Assembly (NCBI RefSeq): GCF_039614765.1
Contig: NZ_CP154879.1
Coordinates: 1,302,001 to 1,366,000, forward strand
Reading direction: 5' to 3'
DNA length: 64,000 nucleotides
From: Castellaniella sp. MT123
Lineage (GTDB): Bacteria; Pseudomonadota; Gammaproteobacteria; Burkholderiales; Burkholderiaceae_B
A program made the translations under genes and the position numbers. A model generated the notes under the pieces. The model was not told the origin of the DNA, did no database searches, and was given only the letters and a program-made list of their open reading frames with translations. Shown one piece after another: positions 16,146-24,899 of the stretch; within the stretch, counting starts at the first letter, position 1; the number at the start of each line of letters is the position of its first letter.

Positions 16146-17075
16146 TCAAGCCGCCTTGAAGGGATGTTCCTTCACCCAGTGGCGCGCAATATCGGCCCGG
16201 GTGGCAACCCAGACGCGGTCGTGCTTCTGGATGTGATCCAGGAAGCGCTGCAGACCGGCAAAGCGGCCCGGGCGGCCGATCAGGCGACAGTGCAGGCCCA
16301 CGGACATCATCTTGGGCGCGGTTTCACCTTCCGCGTACAGCACGTCAAAGGCGTCGCGCAGATAATGGAAGAAATGGTCGCCGGTGTTGAAGCCCTGCGG
16401 TGAGCCAAAGCGCATGTCGTTGGTGTCCAGCGTGTAGGGCACGATCAGCTGCGGATGTTTTTTCCCGCCGCCCAGGTCCACCTCGGTCCAGAACGGCAGA
16501 TCGTCGCCGTAGTAATCGGCGTCATACAGGAATTTGCCTTCCTCGGCGACGATGCGCAGCGTGTTGGGGCTGTCGCGCCCGGTATACCAGCCGTCGGGGT
16601 GGCGGCCCAGCAGCCGCGTCACAATCTCGACACAGCGCTGAAAATGTTCGCGTTCCACCGATTCGGATGCGTTCTGATAATGGATCCAGCGGTAGCCGTG
16701 GCAGGCGACCTCATGGCCCAGTTCGACGAAGGCGCGCGCGACCTCGGGGTTGCGCTCCAGCGCCATGCCCACGCCGAACACGGTCAGCGGCAGGCCCCGG
16801 CGCTCGAACTCGCGCAGGATGCGCCAGACCCCGGCCCGCGAGCCGTATTCGTAGATGGATTCCATCGACAGGTGACGGTCGGGATAGGCGGCCGCGCCGA
16901 TGATTTCCGACAGGAACTGTTCAGACCCGGAGTCGCCGTGCAGCACGCAGTTTTCGCCGCCTTCCTCGTAGTTGACGACGAACTGGACGGCCACGCGGGC
17001 CTGGCCGGGCCAGTTTGCCTGCGGCGGGGTGCGACCATAGCCGGCAAGGTCACGGGGGTAATGCGGATCGGTCAT
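16146..17075 (-). CDS. puuE: Allantoinase PuuE (polysaccharide deacetylase family)
   Basis: This 309-residue NodB-fold protein has [34 protein letters not shown] (about 35-48), [13 protein letters not shown] (about 120-132) and [14 protein letters not shown] (about 156-169), as in the cofactor-independent allantoinase PuuE, which opens (S)-allantoin to allantoate. In some bacteria PuuE is fused to OHCU decarboxylase; here it has normal single-domain length. It starts 24 bp after the gntR stop and is followed by alc after 38 bp, so gntR-puuE-alc-M20 is one operon. Confidence 0.96.
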   Translation of the reverse strand: MTDPHYPRDLAGYGRTPPQANWPGQARVAVQFVVNYEEGGENCVLHGDSGSEQFLSEIIGAAAYPDRHLSMESIYEYGSRAGVWRILREFERRGLPLTVFGVGMALERNPEVARAFVELGHEVACHGYRWIHYQNASESVEREHFQRCVEIVTRLLGRHPDGWYTGRDSPNTLRIVAEEGKFLYDADYYGDDLPFWTEVDLGGGKKHPQLIVPYTLDTNDMRFGSPQGFNTGDHFFHYLRDAFDVLYAEGETAPKMMSVGLHCRLIGRPGRFAGLQRFLDHIQKHDRVWVATRADIARHWVKEHPFKAA

Positions 17076-17099
17076 GAAGGGTCTCCTGAAGAATGAACG

Positions 17100-17858
17100 T
17101 CAGCGCCGCACGCTGAAGGCTGACCAAGGATCGGGCACGCCGTCGCCGGGCGCCTCCATCCGTTGTTCGCAGTCCTGTAAATGATGGTTCATGGCTGACT
17201 TCGCCTCTCGGGCGTCGCGTCGCCGGATGTGGGCCAGAATGTCCTGATGCTCGACATATGAGCAGGCGCTGCCTTCGGGGCTGCCGCCCAGGGCGATGAT
17301 GAGCGTGGTGCGGGCGCACAGACCCGACAGCATGTCGGTCAGCACCTGGTTATCCAGCAGCCGCGCCAGTTCGACGTGAAAGGCGTTGGACAGACGAATC
17401 CAGCTGATGCGGTCGCCCTGTTCGTACGCGCGCCGTTCCCGGTCCACCATGTCATCCAGCGGCGCCAGGCGTGATTCCAGGTCGTCAAGCACCACCAGCT
17501 GGTCGATCGTGATGTTTTCCAGGGCGCGGCGCATGGCGAACACGTCGCGCACTTCCTTCGGGGTAGCCTGCCAGACACGCGCACCACGGTTCGGCTCGAT
17601 CAGCACGATCTTGTCGTAGGCCAGCCGCGCCAGGGCGGCCCGCACGGTGCTGCGCGAGCAGTCAAAGATCGAACACAGGGTGGCCTCGGTCAGCTTGGCC
17701 CCAGGCAGCAGACGGCGGTCCATGGCGGCATCGAAGATCTCGTTATAGACACGGTCCACATCAGACGGGCTGTCGGCGCGTTTCGGATTACGCAGAGACG
17801 ACGCCCGGGGAGCGCGCAGATCCGGCGAGACGCCTCTTGAGGGTTTCAACTTGAGCAT
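17100..17858 (-). CDS. GntR family (FCD/FadR subfamily) regulator of the uric acid cluster
   Basis: This protein of about 252 residues has an N-terminal winged helix (VYNEIFDAAMDRRLLPGAKL, then SRSTVRAALARLAYDKIVLI as the recognition region) and a C-terminal FCD ligand-binding domain with the expected Asp/His positions (FHVELARLLDNQVL, EHQDILAHIRRRDAREAKSA). Its position at the head of puuE-alc, opposite hiuH-puuD, makes it the likely local regulator responding to a purine catabolite. The 267-bp divergent region has two matching palindromes, one over its own predicted promoter, so autoregulation is expected. The start at 17858 lacks a strong ribosome-binding site and the frame is open upstream. 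Confidence 0.9.
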   Translation of the reverse strand: MLKLKPSRGVSPDLRAPRASSLRNPKRADSPSDVDRVYNEIFDAAMDRRLLPGAKLTEATLCSIFDCSRSTVRAALARLAYDKIVLIEPNRGARVWQATPKEVRDVFAMRRALENITIDQLVVLDDLESRLAPLDDMVDRERRAYEQGDRISWIRLSNAFHVELARLLDNQVLTDMLSGLCARTTLIIALGGSPEGSACSYVEHQDILAHIRRRDAREAKSAMNHHLQDCEQRMEAPGDGVPDPWSAFSVRR

Positions 17859-17890
17859 CGGTACGAACGATTCAGAATCGGCTGCAATGA

Positions 17891-17952
17891 TCAACAAAAA
17901 TTGTTGACAATTATTGGGGATCACGCCAGAATCGTCAACACAAATTGTTGAC
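17891..17952. promoter_or_regulatory. Twin palindromic operators and divergent promoters (gntR/puuE versus hiuH/puuD)
   Basis: Two near-identical palindromes lie 44 bp apart centre to centre (about four helical turns): TCAACA-AAAAT-TGTTGA (17891-17907) and GTCAACA-CAAAT-TGTTGAC (17934-17952). Minus-strand promoter: -35 TTGACG (complement of 17933-17938), 17-bp spacer, -10 AATAAT (complement of 17910-17915). Plus-strand promoter: -35 TTGACA (17904-17909), 17-bp spacer, -10 CAGAAT (17927-17932). Both promoters overlap the palindromes, which are probably the binding sites of the adjacent GntR regulator. Confidence 0.7.
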
Positions 17953-18125
17953 GATCTGTCGGGCCCTTGGGGTTGTACGCTTTCGCATACCACCCAAACC
18001 CGACGCAAACCATCCTGCCCCGAGGCCATCCGCTCCCATGCGGTCGCCTCGCGAACCGGTGCCACGCACCGGGACGGCCAGACCGGGGGCCATACTGGCG
18101 GGATACTGACCGGGGATTCAATCTC

Positions 18126-18479
18126 ATGGGAAAACTTTCCACCCATGTCCTGGACACCGTTCACGGTGTGCCGGCTCAGGGCGTCGCCCTGGAACTCTAT
18201 CGCCTGGACGGCGAAACCCGCACCCTGCTCACACAGACGGTCACCAACCAAGACGGCCGCTGTGACGCGCCCCTGCTCAGCGGCGACGCGCTGACCAAGG
18301 GCACCTACGAGCTGGTCTTCCATGCCGGAGACTACTTCGCCCGCAAGGGCATCAGCCTGCCCGAACCACGCTTCGTCGACATCGTCGTCCTGCGCTTCGG
18401 CATCGCCCACCCGGAACAGAACTATCACGTTCCCCTCGTGGTCACGCCGTGGACCTGGTCCACGTACCGCGGCAGCTGA
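18126..18479 (+). CDS. hiuH: 5-Hydroxyisourate hydrolase (transthyretin-like)
   Basis: This 117-residue protein has the HIUase/TRP signature: LSTHVLDTVHGVPAQGV (His7 region), a central SGDALTKGTYELVFHAGDYF, HYHVPLV-type segment NYHVPLVVTPWTWS, and the diagnostic C-terminal tetrapeptide YRGS. It hydrolyses 5-hydroxyisourate, the product of urate oxidation, to OHCU. It is cotranscribed with puuD, whose start lies 51 bp downstream. The next enzyme, OHCU decarboxylase, is not in the window. Confidence 0.96.
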   Translation: MGKLSTHVLDTVHGVPAQGVALELYRLDGETRTLLTQTVTNQDGRCDAPLLSGDALTKGTYELVFHAGDYFARKGISLPEPRFVDIVVLRFGIAHPEQNYHVPLVVTPWTWSTYRGS

Positions 18480-18530
18480 TCAAGAAGATACGTCCCACCC
18501 CCATCGAATACAAGAAGAGGAGACCTCGCC

Positions 18531-19748
18531 ATGGAAGGCTTTTTCCTGGAATACGGCAATCTGCTGCTGCGCTGGCTGCACGTGATCGCCGCCATCGCCT
18601 GGATCGGCGAATCGATCTATTTCGTCATGCTGGACCTGAGCCTGCACGCCCCTAAGGGCGAACTCAGCAAGAAGCTGGGCGTCCACGGTGAAATGTGGGC
18701 CGTGCACGGCGGCGGCTTCTACCACAACCAAAAATACCTGACCAATCCGGCCGAGCTGCCCGACGACCTGCACTGGTCATTCTGGAAGGCCTACACCACC
18801 TGGCTGTCAGGTTTTGGCCTGTTCATGCTGCTGTACCTGCTGAAGGCCGACATCTACCTGGTCAACCCCGCCAGCCCCTGGGAATGGGCACGCCAGATGG
18901 GCGGCGTGGAAGCCGGCACGCTGGCCGTGCTGTTCCTGGTGGTGGGCTACAACGTGTATTCGCGCCTGTGCCGCATCATCAGCCCCACCGTCAATCACGA
19001 CGGCTGGCTGAGCGCCGCCGTCGGCGTGATGATGATCATCACCGCCTGGCTGACCAGCCAGATCTTCCCGGGCCGCGCGGCATTCCTGATCACGGGCGCC
19101 CTGATGGCCACCTGCATGTCGGCCAACGTGTTCTTCTGGATCATCCCGGGCCAGCGGCGCATGGTCAACGCCCTGAAAGCCGGCAAAAAACCCAACCCTC
19201 TGGATGGCGCCTGGGGCAAGCAGCGGTCGGTGCACAACACCTATTTCACGCTGCCGGTGATTTTCCTGATGCTCAGCAACCACTATTCGTTCACGTATTC
19301 GAACCCGCATGCGTGGCTGATCATGGTGCTGTTCATCTTCGCCGGCGCGGTGATCCGCCAGTACTTCGTGCTGCGCCACACGGGCAAGAACGACCTGCGC
19401 TACCCCGCTGCCGGCATCGTCATGCTGGCCCTGATCGGCTGGATCGCGGCCCCGGCGCCGGGCGCGTCCCAGGCCGCCGGCCAAGCGAGCGGTGCGTCAT
19501 CGGCCGTGACGGTCGGCCAGGTCCACGGCATCGTGGCCTCGCGCTGCGTCGAGTGCCATTCCGCCAAGCCGACGCAGGCGGGCTTTGCCGCCGCCCCGGC
19601 CGGCATCATGCTGGACACCAAGGCGGAAATCATCCAGCATGCCGCGAAGATCAAGGAAGTGGTCGGCAACAAGTACATGCCGCTGGCCAACCTGACGCAG
19701 ATGACCGACGCCGAACGCACCGTGATCGCGGCCTGGAACGGGAAGTAA
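18531..19748 (+). CDS. puuD: Membrane urate oxidase PuuD with C-terminal cytochrome c domain
   Basis: This 405-residue protein has about eight transmembrane helices in the first 310 residues (RWLHVIAAIAWIGESIYFVM near the start) and a C-terminal cytochrome c domain with the heme motif CVECH (about 338-342) and a later Met ligand candidate (KYMPLANLTQMT). PuuD is the flavin- and cofactor-independent type of urate hydroxylase that feeds electrons to a cytochrome c chain instead of making hydrogen peroxide. A GAGGAGA ribosome-binding site precedes the ATG. It completes the plus-strand half of the uric acid cluster and ends 10 bp from the convergent pilV. Confidence 0.95.
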   Translation: MEGFFLEYGNLLLRWLHVIAAIAWIGESIYFVMLDLSLHAPKGELSKKLGVHGEMWAVHGGGFYHNQKYLTNPAELPDDLHWSFWKAYTTWLSGFGLFMLLYLLKADIYLVNPASPWEWARQMGGVEAGTLAVLFLVVGYNVYSRLCRIISPTVNHDGWLSAAVGVMMIITAWLTSQIFPGRAAFLITGALMATCMSANVFFWIIPGQRRMVNALKAGKKPNPLDGAWGKQRSVHNTYFTLPVIFLMLSNHYSFTYSNPHAWLIMVLFIFAGAVIRQYFVLRHTGKNDLRYPAAGIVMLALIGWIAAPAPGASQAAGQASGASSAVTVGQVHGIVASRCVECHSAKPTQAGFAAAPAGIMLDTKAEIIQHAAKIKEVVGNKYMPLANLTQMTDAERTVIAAWNGK

Positions 19749-19758
19749 AAGCGCGGTT

Positions 19759-20859
19759 TCAGCGATTGGGCAGGCACAGGTATCCCCGGCTCAAGCCTTC
19801 GAGCGCGGTCAGGGAACCGCTTTCAGCCACCTGCACATCGCTGTACCCCGCCGCGCAGGAGCAGCTGCCGGTCAGGGGATTCGCCGTCGTGACCCCTGTC
19901 GCACTGGCACAGCCCTTGCGACTGTTGTACATGTATCCACCGCCCGCCGGCCGGGCCAGTTGCTGCCACGTACCGCCCAGGCAGATCAACAGCCCCGGGT
20001 AGCGCTCATCACGACCCAGCGCCCTATCGGTCGAGCAGGCGGCGTTTCCCCTCCATCCCTTGTCCAGTACCAGTCCGTCGCGTGCCTGCAGCCAGGTTCC
20101 GCTGCGCACCGCCCCTGCCACGGAAGCATCCCCCTGAAAGTCCGGGTCGCGGGGATCGCGCACCCGCAGATGGTCCGGGTCATCCGTCGAGCCGCCGGGC
20201 GGCAATGCCGGATCGGTCCCGATGGGTAGCCAGACCGCCAACGCAACTGTGCCGGCCCCCCATCCCCAGGCTGAATCGGGGGCAACGGCAAGCCCCGCTC
20301 CGCGCAGCAGACCGGGTTGACGCGGCCAGACAACCAGGCCGCGCCCACCGGAGGCTTGCAGCCACTCAGCCACCAGTTCCTCGTCCACCCCGCCCTGACG
20401 ATGCAGCAGGCCCGTGCGGCTGGCGATCAGGGCCTGCAGCCGACAGGGCGTCTGGGGGCATGAGCCATCCCGCACGATGCGCAGATCGAGTGTCTGACCT
20501 AGAGGGCCGTTTTCCTCCCAGCCCGGTGGCAACAGACCCGTCGCCCGCAGCTCCGCCCACGTGGGTGCCGACCAGTCGGCAACACCTTGCGCCGCCAGCG
20601 CCGTCGGCGTGTCCGCCCGCATCAGCGCGTCAGCCTGCTGTCGAAGGAATGCCTCGGCTGTCTGACGAGCGGGCTCCATCCACGCCGCCAGGGCCCGCGC
20701 CTGCAACGCACGCGCCCGCCGCGCCCATTCCTGGCCCGCCCAGACCGCCAGCGCCAGGCTGAGGATCGCCACGATCATGAATTCGACCAGGAGAGATCCC
20801 TGCTGGTCCACGAGCCTGCGGCGCCATGGGTACCGGTCAGACCGAAGATCAGCGCACAT
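19759..20859 (-). CDS. pilV: Type IVb pilus tip adhesin-like minor pilin, PilV
   Basis: This protein of about 366 residues starts with a short leader and a type IV prepilin motif, VDQQG|SLLVEFMIVAILSL, where the Glu at mature position 5 is kept. A long beta-rich body and a Cys-containing C-terminal domain follow (KGCASATG, SCSCAAGY, YLCLPNR), resembling the C-terminal segments of R64 PilV adhesins. The start at 20859 overlaps the pilS stop by 11 bp. In R64 the PilV C-terminus is switched by a shufflon recombinase; here the gene ends convergently against puuD, with no rci gene or inverted sfx repeats visible, so a single fixed tip is expected. Confidence 0.82.
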   Translation of the reverse strand: MCADLRSDRYPWRRRLVDQQGSLLVEFMIVAILSLALAVWAGQEWARRARALQARALAAWMEPARQTAEAFLRQQADALMRADTPTALAAQGVADWSAPTWAELRATGLLPPGWEENGPLGQTLDLRIVRDGSCPQTPCRLQALIASRTGLLHRQGGVDEELVAEWLQASGGRGLVVWPRQPGLLRGAGLAVAPDSAWGWGAGTVALAVWLPIGTDPALPPGGSTDDPDHLRVRDPRDPDFQGDASVAGAVRSGTWLQARDGLVLDKGWRGNAACSTDRALGRDERYPGLLICLGGTWQQLARPAGGGYMYNSRKGCASATGVTTANPLTGSCSCAAGYSDVQVAESGSLTALEGLSRGYLCLPNR

Positions 20860-21556
20860 GAAACACGAACTGATTGGTATCGCCCCTGGCGCAGACGCCC
20901 TCGGCCGACAGCGCACTATAGGGGGTGGTCTCGTCCTTGACCGTGCGGGCCGCCCCCCCATCCGCGCTGACCGTGATCCGGTCGGCCACCCGCTGCAGGA
21001 CGGATGCGATCGACGGGCAAGCGGCATGGTTCACACGCAACAGACGCAGCAGAAAGCCCGCGCCGGCATCGGTCGGTTCGACTTCCACTGTGCCTCCACC
21101 TCCCAGGCCATGCAGGACGGAACCGTCGCCGGCACGGGTGAGTACGGTCGAATCGGCCACCATGGACGCCAGATTGGCGGTCCCGATGGCGACATAGGGC
21201 GGATCGCCGGCGGTACCCGCATTAACACGCGTATGCATGACAAATCGCACCAGTTCCTGACCGACCTTGGGCACCTTGTTCTCCATGACGTACCCGCCAA
21301 TCGCCGGAATACTGATGACCGCGATCAGCAACACGATGGCCGTGACGATGGAGACCTCGATGAGGGAAAAACCCTGCTGCCTGCGTCGCGGATCACGCCC
21401 CCACGCGCTTTCCGGACTGTCCTGTCCCGCACCGGCCTCGTCTCGGGCGATCCGCCGCACGACACTCGTCCGCGCCCGGCATTCGGCCTGCCGGCGAATC
21501 TGCCGGCGCTGCCGGCGTTCCCGGTCGACGGACGGCCATGTTTCCCATTCCCGCAT
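20849..21556 (-). CDS. pilS: Type IVb major pilin (PilS) with a 62-residue leader
   Basis: This prepilin has the cleavage/methylation motif RRRQQG|FSLIEVSIVTAIVLL (Glu at mature position 5) and a mature part of about 173 residues with a Cys pair in the C-terminal half (NHAACPS, EGVCARG), like PilS of the R64 thin pilus. The leader is remarkably long (62 residues, very Arg-rich). The start is nevertheless well supported by a strong AAAGGAGG ribosome-binding site 5 nt before the ATG at 21556. R64 PilS has a leader of roughly 23 residues. It would need processing by a type IV prepilin peptidase, which is not encoded here. Confidence 0.88.
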   Translation of the reverse strand: MREWETWPSVDRERRQRRQIRRQAECRARTSVVRRIARDEAGAGQDSPESAWGRDPRRRQQGFSLIEVSIVTAIVLLIAVISIPAIGGYVMENKVPKVGQELVRFVMHTRVNAGTAGDPPYVAIGTANLASMVADSTVLTRAGDGSVLHGLGGGGTVEVEPTDAGAGFLLRLLRVNHAACPSIASVLQRVADRITVSADGGAARTVKDETTPYSALSAEGVCARGDTNQFVFHVR

Positions 21557-21598
21557 GTTGCCTCCTTTGCCGGTCCCCCGGCCACGACATGCCGTCCA

Positions 21599-22714
21599 TC
21601 ATTGGCCGGCATGAAACATCATCCAGCCTCGACGCAATTCATCGATGGCCGCGTAATGCCACAAGCCGATCCCCAACACGACGACCACTCCCGCCAGCAG
21701 CACGAACCAGCGCAAGGCTTGCGCTTGAACCCGGATACGCGCAAGCCAGACAGTTGCCATGCGATCATGGGCGGCCTGCAATCCCGCCTGCAGGCCGCGC
21801 GCCTGCGCCATGTCCTCCAGGTACCAGTACAGGTCGCGATCCAGCAATCCCGTGTCGAAAGCCGCCGCACCGGCCAGACCCTGATCGACCCGCCAGACCA
21901 TATGCTGGAGATGGGAAGCCATCCAGGGGCTGGCACCGTCATGGAACAGGACCAGCACGGGCCGCAACTGGGACGAACTGCCGGAACCGGGCTGCAGCAG
22001 GATCGACACCAGCGCCAGCAGCCGAAGCGCCTGAACCTGGCGATACAGACGCCAGGGGCCGATACGGTCCAGCCGCTGACGCCACATGCCATGCGATCGC
22101 GGCAGCGTGTGCAAACCGACCGCCAACCCGCCCAGTACCGCAAGCGGCCCGACGAAACCCCAGGTGCGCAAGCCATCGGCGCAGGCGAACAAGGCGCGCG
22201 TCCAGCTTCCCTGGAAAGCCACCGGCAACCCCTGGAAGGCCTGCTGCAGAGCAGGCACGGTCCAGGCTGGCAGTGCAAGGATCAGCAAGCTGACCACCAT
22301 CAAGGCGGCAGCCGCCGCACCCAGCGTGGCCCACAGCAGCTGCTGTGCCTGAATCATCAAGGCCAGATGCCGGGCCAGCGCCTGAAAGCAGGCCAGCAGA
22401 CGCGCATTGCCAAAAGCCTGGGCCGCCCGGATCAGCGCGAGTTCGTCCGGCGGGAAGCAGCCGGTCCAGGTCACGTACAGGTCCCCCCCGCTGGTTTCGC
22501 ACGCGGCTGACCAGTGGCGCGACAGCCTTCCCCGCACCGCATCCGGCCCGTAACGCAACGCATCCCGGTCGAACAACTCGCGCAAGGTCAGGCGTCCCTG
22601 GGTCGCTGTCAGGATTGCCTGCAGGTAGTCGAAGTAATCGGCGCGCCCGTTGGCAAAACGCCAGGCATCGGAACGCAGCCGCCAGCCGGACAGGATGGAG
22701 CCTACAGCCATCAT
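21599..22714 (-). CDS. pilR: Type IVb pilus inner-membrane platform protein, PilR (GspF-like)
   Basis: This 371-residue protein has two weakly conserved cytoplasmic domains, each followed by transmembrane segments (about 130-155, 175-200 and 340-362), as in the GspF/PilC platform of type IV pilus and type II secretion machines. Identity rests mainly on its place between the PilQ ATPase and the PilS pilin, the R64 gene order. Its ATG overlaps the end of pilQ by 4 bp, so translation is coupled. Confidence 0.8.
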   Translation of the reverse strand: MMAVGSILSGWRLRSDAWRFANGRADYFDYLQAILTATQGRLTLRELFDRDALRYGPDAVRGRLSRHWSAACETSGGDLYVTWTGCFPPDELALIRAAQAFGNARLLACFQALARHLALMIQAQQLLWATLGAAAAALMVVSLLILALPAWTVPALQQAFQGLPVAFQGSWTRALFACADGLRTWGFVGPLAVLGGLAVGLHTLPRSHGMWRQRLDRIGPWRLYRQVQALRLLALVSILLQPGSGSSSQLRPVLVLFHDGASPWMASHLQHMVWRVDQGLAGAAAFDTGLLDRDLYWYLEDMAQARGLQAGLQAAHDRMATVWLARIRVQAQALRWFVLLAGVVVVLGIGLWHYAAIDELRRGWMMFHAGQ

Positions 22715-24411
22715 GGAGCACCTCCATCGCGCCGCGATGAGATGGGGTCGCCCTGCCGCTGGCTGCGGCGCAGCATGAGCGTCTCGAACGCTATGAAGCG
22801 CACCTCGACATCGCGAGGATCGAGCAGGCCGGCGGCGGCCTTGTCCATGGCATGCGCCATGGCACTGTCGCGCGGATCCGGCAGATACCCCTGGCCACGC
22901 TCGGTCAGGTCGACCGACAGGCCGGGTTCGATGAGTTCGGCAGCCACTGTGCGGCCCCGGTAGCCCGCCAATTCAGGGAGCTGCGCCACCCGGCAGTTTG
23001 CGCATCCCGCAGGATCGCGCATGCGCAGCCGGCAGGCATCGATGCCCCAGGTCTGTTCGATCCAGCCCAGCCAGCGCCGCCAATCGGCCGGCACACCCCC
23101 CTGCTGGCGCACGAGCTCTCCGGGGTCCGCCGGACCCGCACAGTCTGGACACAACCGCGGCAACAGAACCTGGGACACCAGCAGTTTGAGCACCCCCGGC
23201 GTTTGCAGGAAATCCCGTGGCACCCCAATAAATTCCGAAGCCAGCCGGTCGACGATGGCGCGGGCGGACGGCGCATGCACCGTGGTATAGACATTGACCC
23301 CGGAACCCGCGAGATCCATGAATGCCAGACCGCTTTCGGCATCGCGGATTTCCCCCAACAGGACGTCACTCATGGCGGAACGCTTCAATGTCCGCAGCTT
23401 GGCGGCGTAGCGGCCATGCGCCTGCTGATCCAGATCCCTGCCGATGGTGTTCTGCACCGCCTGCGCGATCCGGTATTCGACCGGTTCCTCTAGTGTGATG
23501 ACCTTGCGATGGTCCGGCAGTCCGCGAATCAGAGTGGCCAGGGTCGTGGATTTCCCCGACCCCACCGTACCGGCCAGCACGATGGCTCCGCCCTCGGAGC
23601 GCATGACACGATCAAAACGCGCCATCTGGTCCGGACGATACCCGAGGGAATCCAGGGTGGCATGCACCGGATCCGCGTCCCGCGACAGGAACCGCAGACA
23701 CACGCTGGGCCCCCGATCCGCCGCCAGGGAAGCCCAGCGCAAGGTGTAGGCCCTGCCATCGACCCGGCGCAATAGACTGCCCTGCTGCTCCAGCAAAGGA
23801 TCAAAGACCGCTCCGTTTCCCCCCTGGATATCCATCCAGGCGACCGACAGCACGTCGAGCAGCAGATCCGTCGGCATGGGGCGGAAACGCTCGGGCGCGA
23901 CGTAACGCCCGGCCACGGTATAGCGGACCTCAGATTCCGGCGCATCCCGATATACGTTCAGGTGCAGATCCGTGGCCCCCTGGCGCACACCCCATTCCAC
24001 AAGATCCTGAAAAACACCCGCAAGCGCGGTCGGCGTCCGGTCGGCCGCGCGCATCGACGGCATGGCTGCGCCGGGATTCCTGGACAGCGCCAGCAACAAG
24101 GCGGCCGGCAGCACATAGCGGGCGGGATCGGACAGACGATAGCCAGCCGACTGGATGCGGCGGACAAGCGCGTCAGCCTGATCGCCCCCCACATATTCCG
24201 CTCGCGCCAGCAGGGTCACGCTGCCATCGGCACGCTCCACCGGACAAAGACGGTCCGCAAGCGCTCGCACCCCGAACTGCTGGTCCAGCAGGCGGCGCAC
24301 AGGCGGCTGCAACGCCGACAGCTGCTCCGGCTGATCAATGGTCGCCGCGCGAGACAGATCGAAGGGTACCGGCGGCTCGGCAAGCCGCAAGGCCGGAGAC
24401 CAGATCTTCAT
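22711..24411 (-). CDS. pilQ: Type IVb pilus assembly ATPase, PilQ (GspE/VirB11 superfamily)
   Basis: This 566-residue secretion ATPase has a Walker A motif GTVGSGKSTTLATLI (about 289-303), an Asp box ITLEEPVEYRI, a Walker B-type LLGEIRDAESG, and the His box TTVHAPSARAI. Cys pairs CPDC and CANC in the C-terminal part resemble the zinc-binding CxxC pairs of GspE/PilB proteins. It powers pilus extension (and possibly retraction) at the inner membrane. The start at 24411 is set by the 4-bp ATGA overlap with the pilP stop. Confidence 0.92.
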   Translation of the reverse strand: MKIWSPALRLAEPPVPFDLSRAATIDQPEQLSALQPPVRRLLDQQFGVRALADRLCPVERADGSVTLLARAEYVGGDQADALVRRIQSAGYRLSDPARYVLPAALLLALSRNPGAAMPSMRAADRTPTALAGVFQDLVEWGVRQGATDLHLNVYRDAPESEVRYTVAGRYVAPERFRPMPTDLLLDVLSVAWMDIQGGNGAVFDPLLEQQGSLLRRVDGRAYTLRWASLAADRGPSVCLRFLSRDADPVHATLDSLGYRPDQMARFDRVMRSEGGAIVLAGTVGSGKSTTLATLIRGLPDHRKVITLEEPVEYRIAQAVQNTIGRDLDQQAHGRYAAKLRTLKRSAMSDVLLGEIRDAESGLAFMDLAGSGVNVYTTVHAPSARAIVDRLASEFIGVPRDFLQTPGVLKLLVSQVLLPRLCPDCAGPADPGELVRQQGGVPADWRRWLGWIEQTWGIDACRLRMRDPAGCANCRVAQLPELAGYRGRTVAAELIEPGLSVDLTERGQGYLPDPRDSAMAHAMDKAAAGLLDPRDVEVRFIAFETLMLRRSQRQGDPISSRRDGGAP

Positions 24412-24899
24412 GGCCGCACCTCGCCCAACAACAGGCGCAGGCACAAGGAATGACGATCCTCTCCGCGCTCCAGCTGGACGCAGGCCCCGTTCATGCCGCG
24501 CAACTGATACACCCCCGCATCCCCGGCATGTCCGGCGGGATAGGCCTGCCCCCGCACGTACAGATACCCGCGCGGCCCCACCTGAACCTCGGCCATCAGG
24601 GTCTGGCCAACCCCGTACAGGGCAACCAGCCGGGGAGCCAGGACAGGCCGCACAGGAACATCCGCCAGGCGGGAGCCCGACCGTCCGGGGGATCCTGATG
24701 GAGCATTTTGCGCATCCCGCAGATCCTGCTGCATCAGGTCACGGACGGACTGGACCTCCCATTGGTCCTGTTCCCCGGAAGGCTCCGTGGCAAGCTGCGC
24801 GGGCAGCATGGCCGGATACAACCCCAGGACACATCCCGCCAGCCACAGAGGCACGCGGCGCGATGACTGGTTCAGGGCATCCCTAGCGACGGTTTTCAT
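24408..24899 (-). CDS. pilP: Type IVb pilus biogenesis protein PilP
   Basis: This 163-residue protein has an N-terminal signal peptide (about 1-34, ...LGLYPAMLPAQ), a linker and a small C-terminal domain with two Cys (ACVQLERGEDRHSLCL), matching R64 PilP in size and position. PilP probably links the inner-membrane components to the secretin. The assignment leans on order: pilO upstream overlaps it by 17 bp and pilQ downstream by 4 bp. Confidence 0.75.
   Translation of the reverse strand: MKTVARDALNQSSRRVPLWLAGCVLGLYPAMLPAQLATEPSGEQDQWEVQSVRDLMQQDLRDAQNAPSGSPGRSGSRLADVPVRPVLAPRLVALYGVGQTLMAEVQVGPRGYLYVRGQAYPAGHAGDAGVYQLRGMNGACVQLERGEDRHSLCLRLLLGEVRP

Noticed and set aside
19759-20859. A shufflon at the PilV C-terminus
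   Set aside because: No repeated inverted sfx-like sequences, alternative C-terminal segments or rci recombinase gene are visible; the gene ends 10 bp from puuD.
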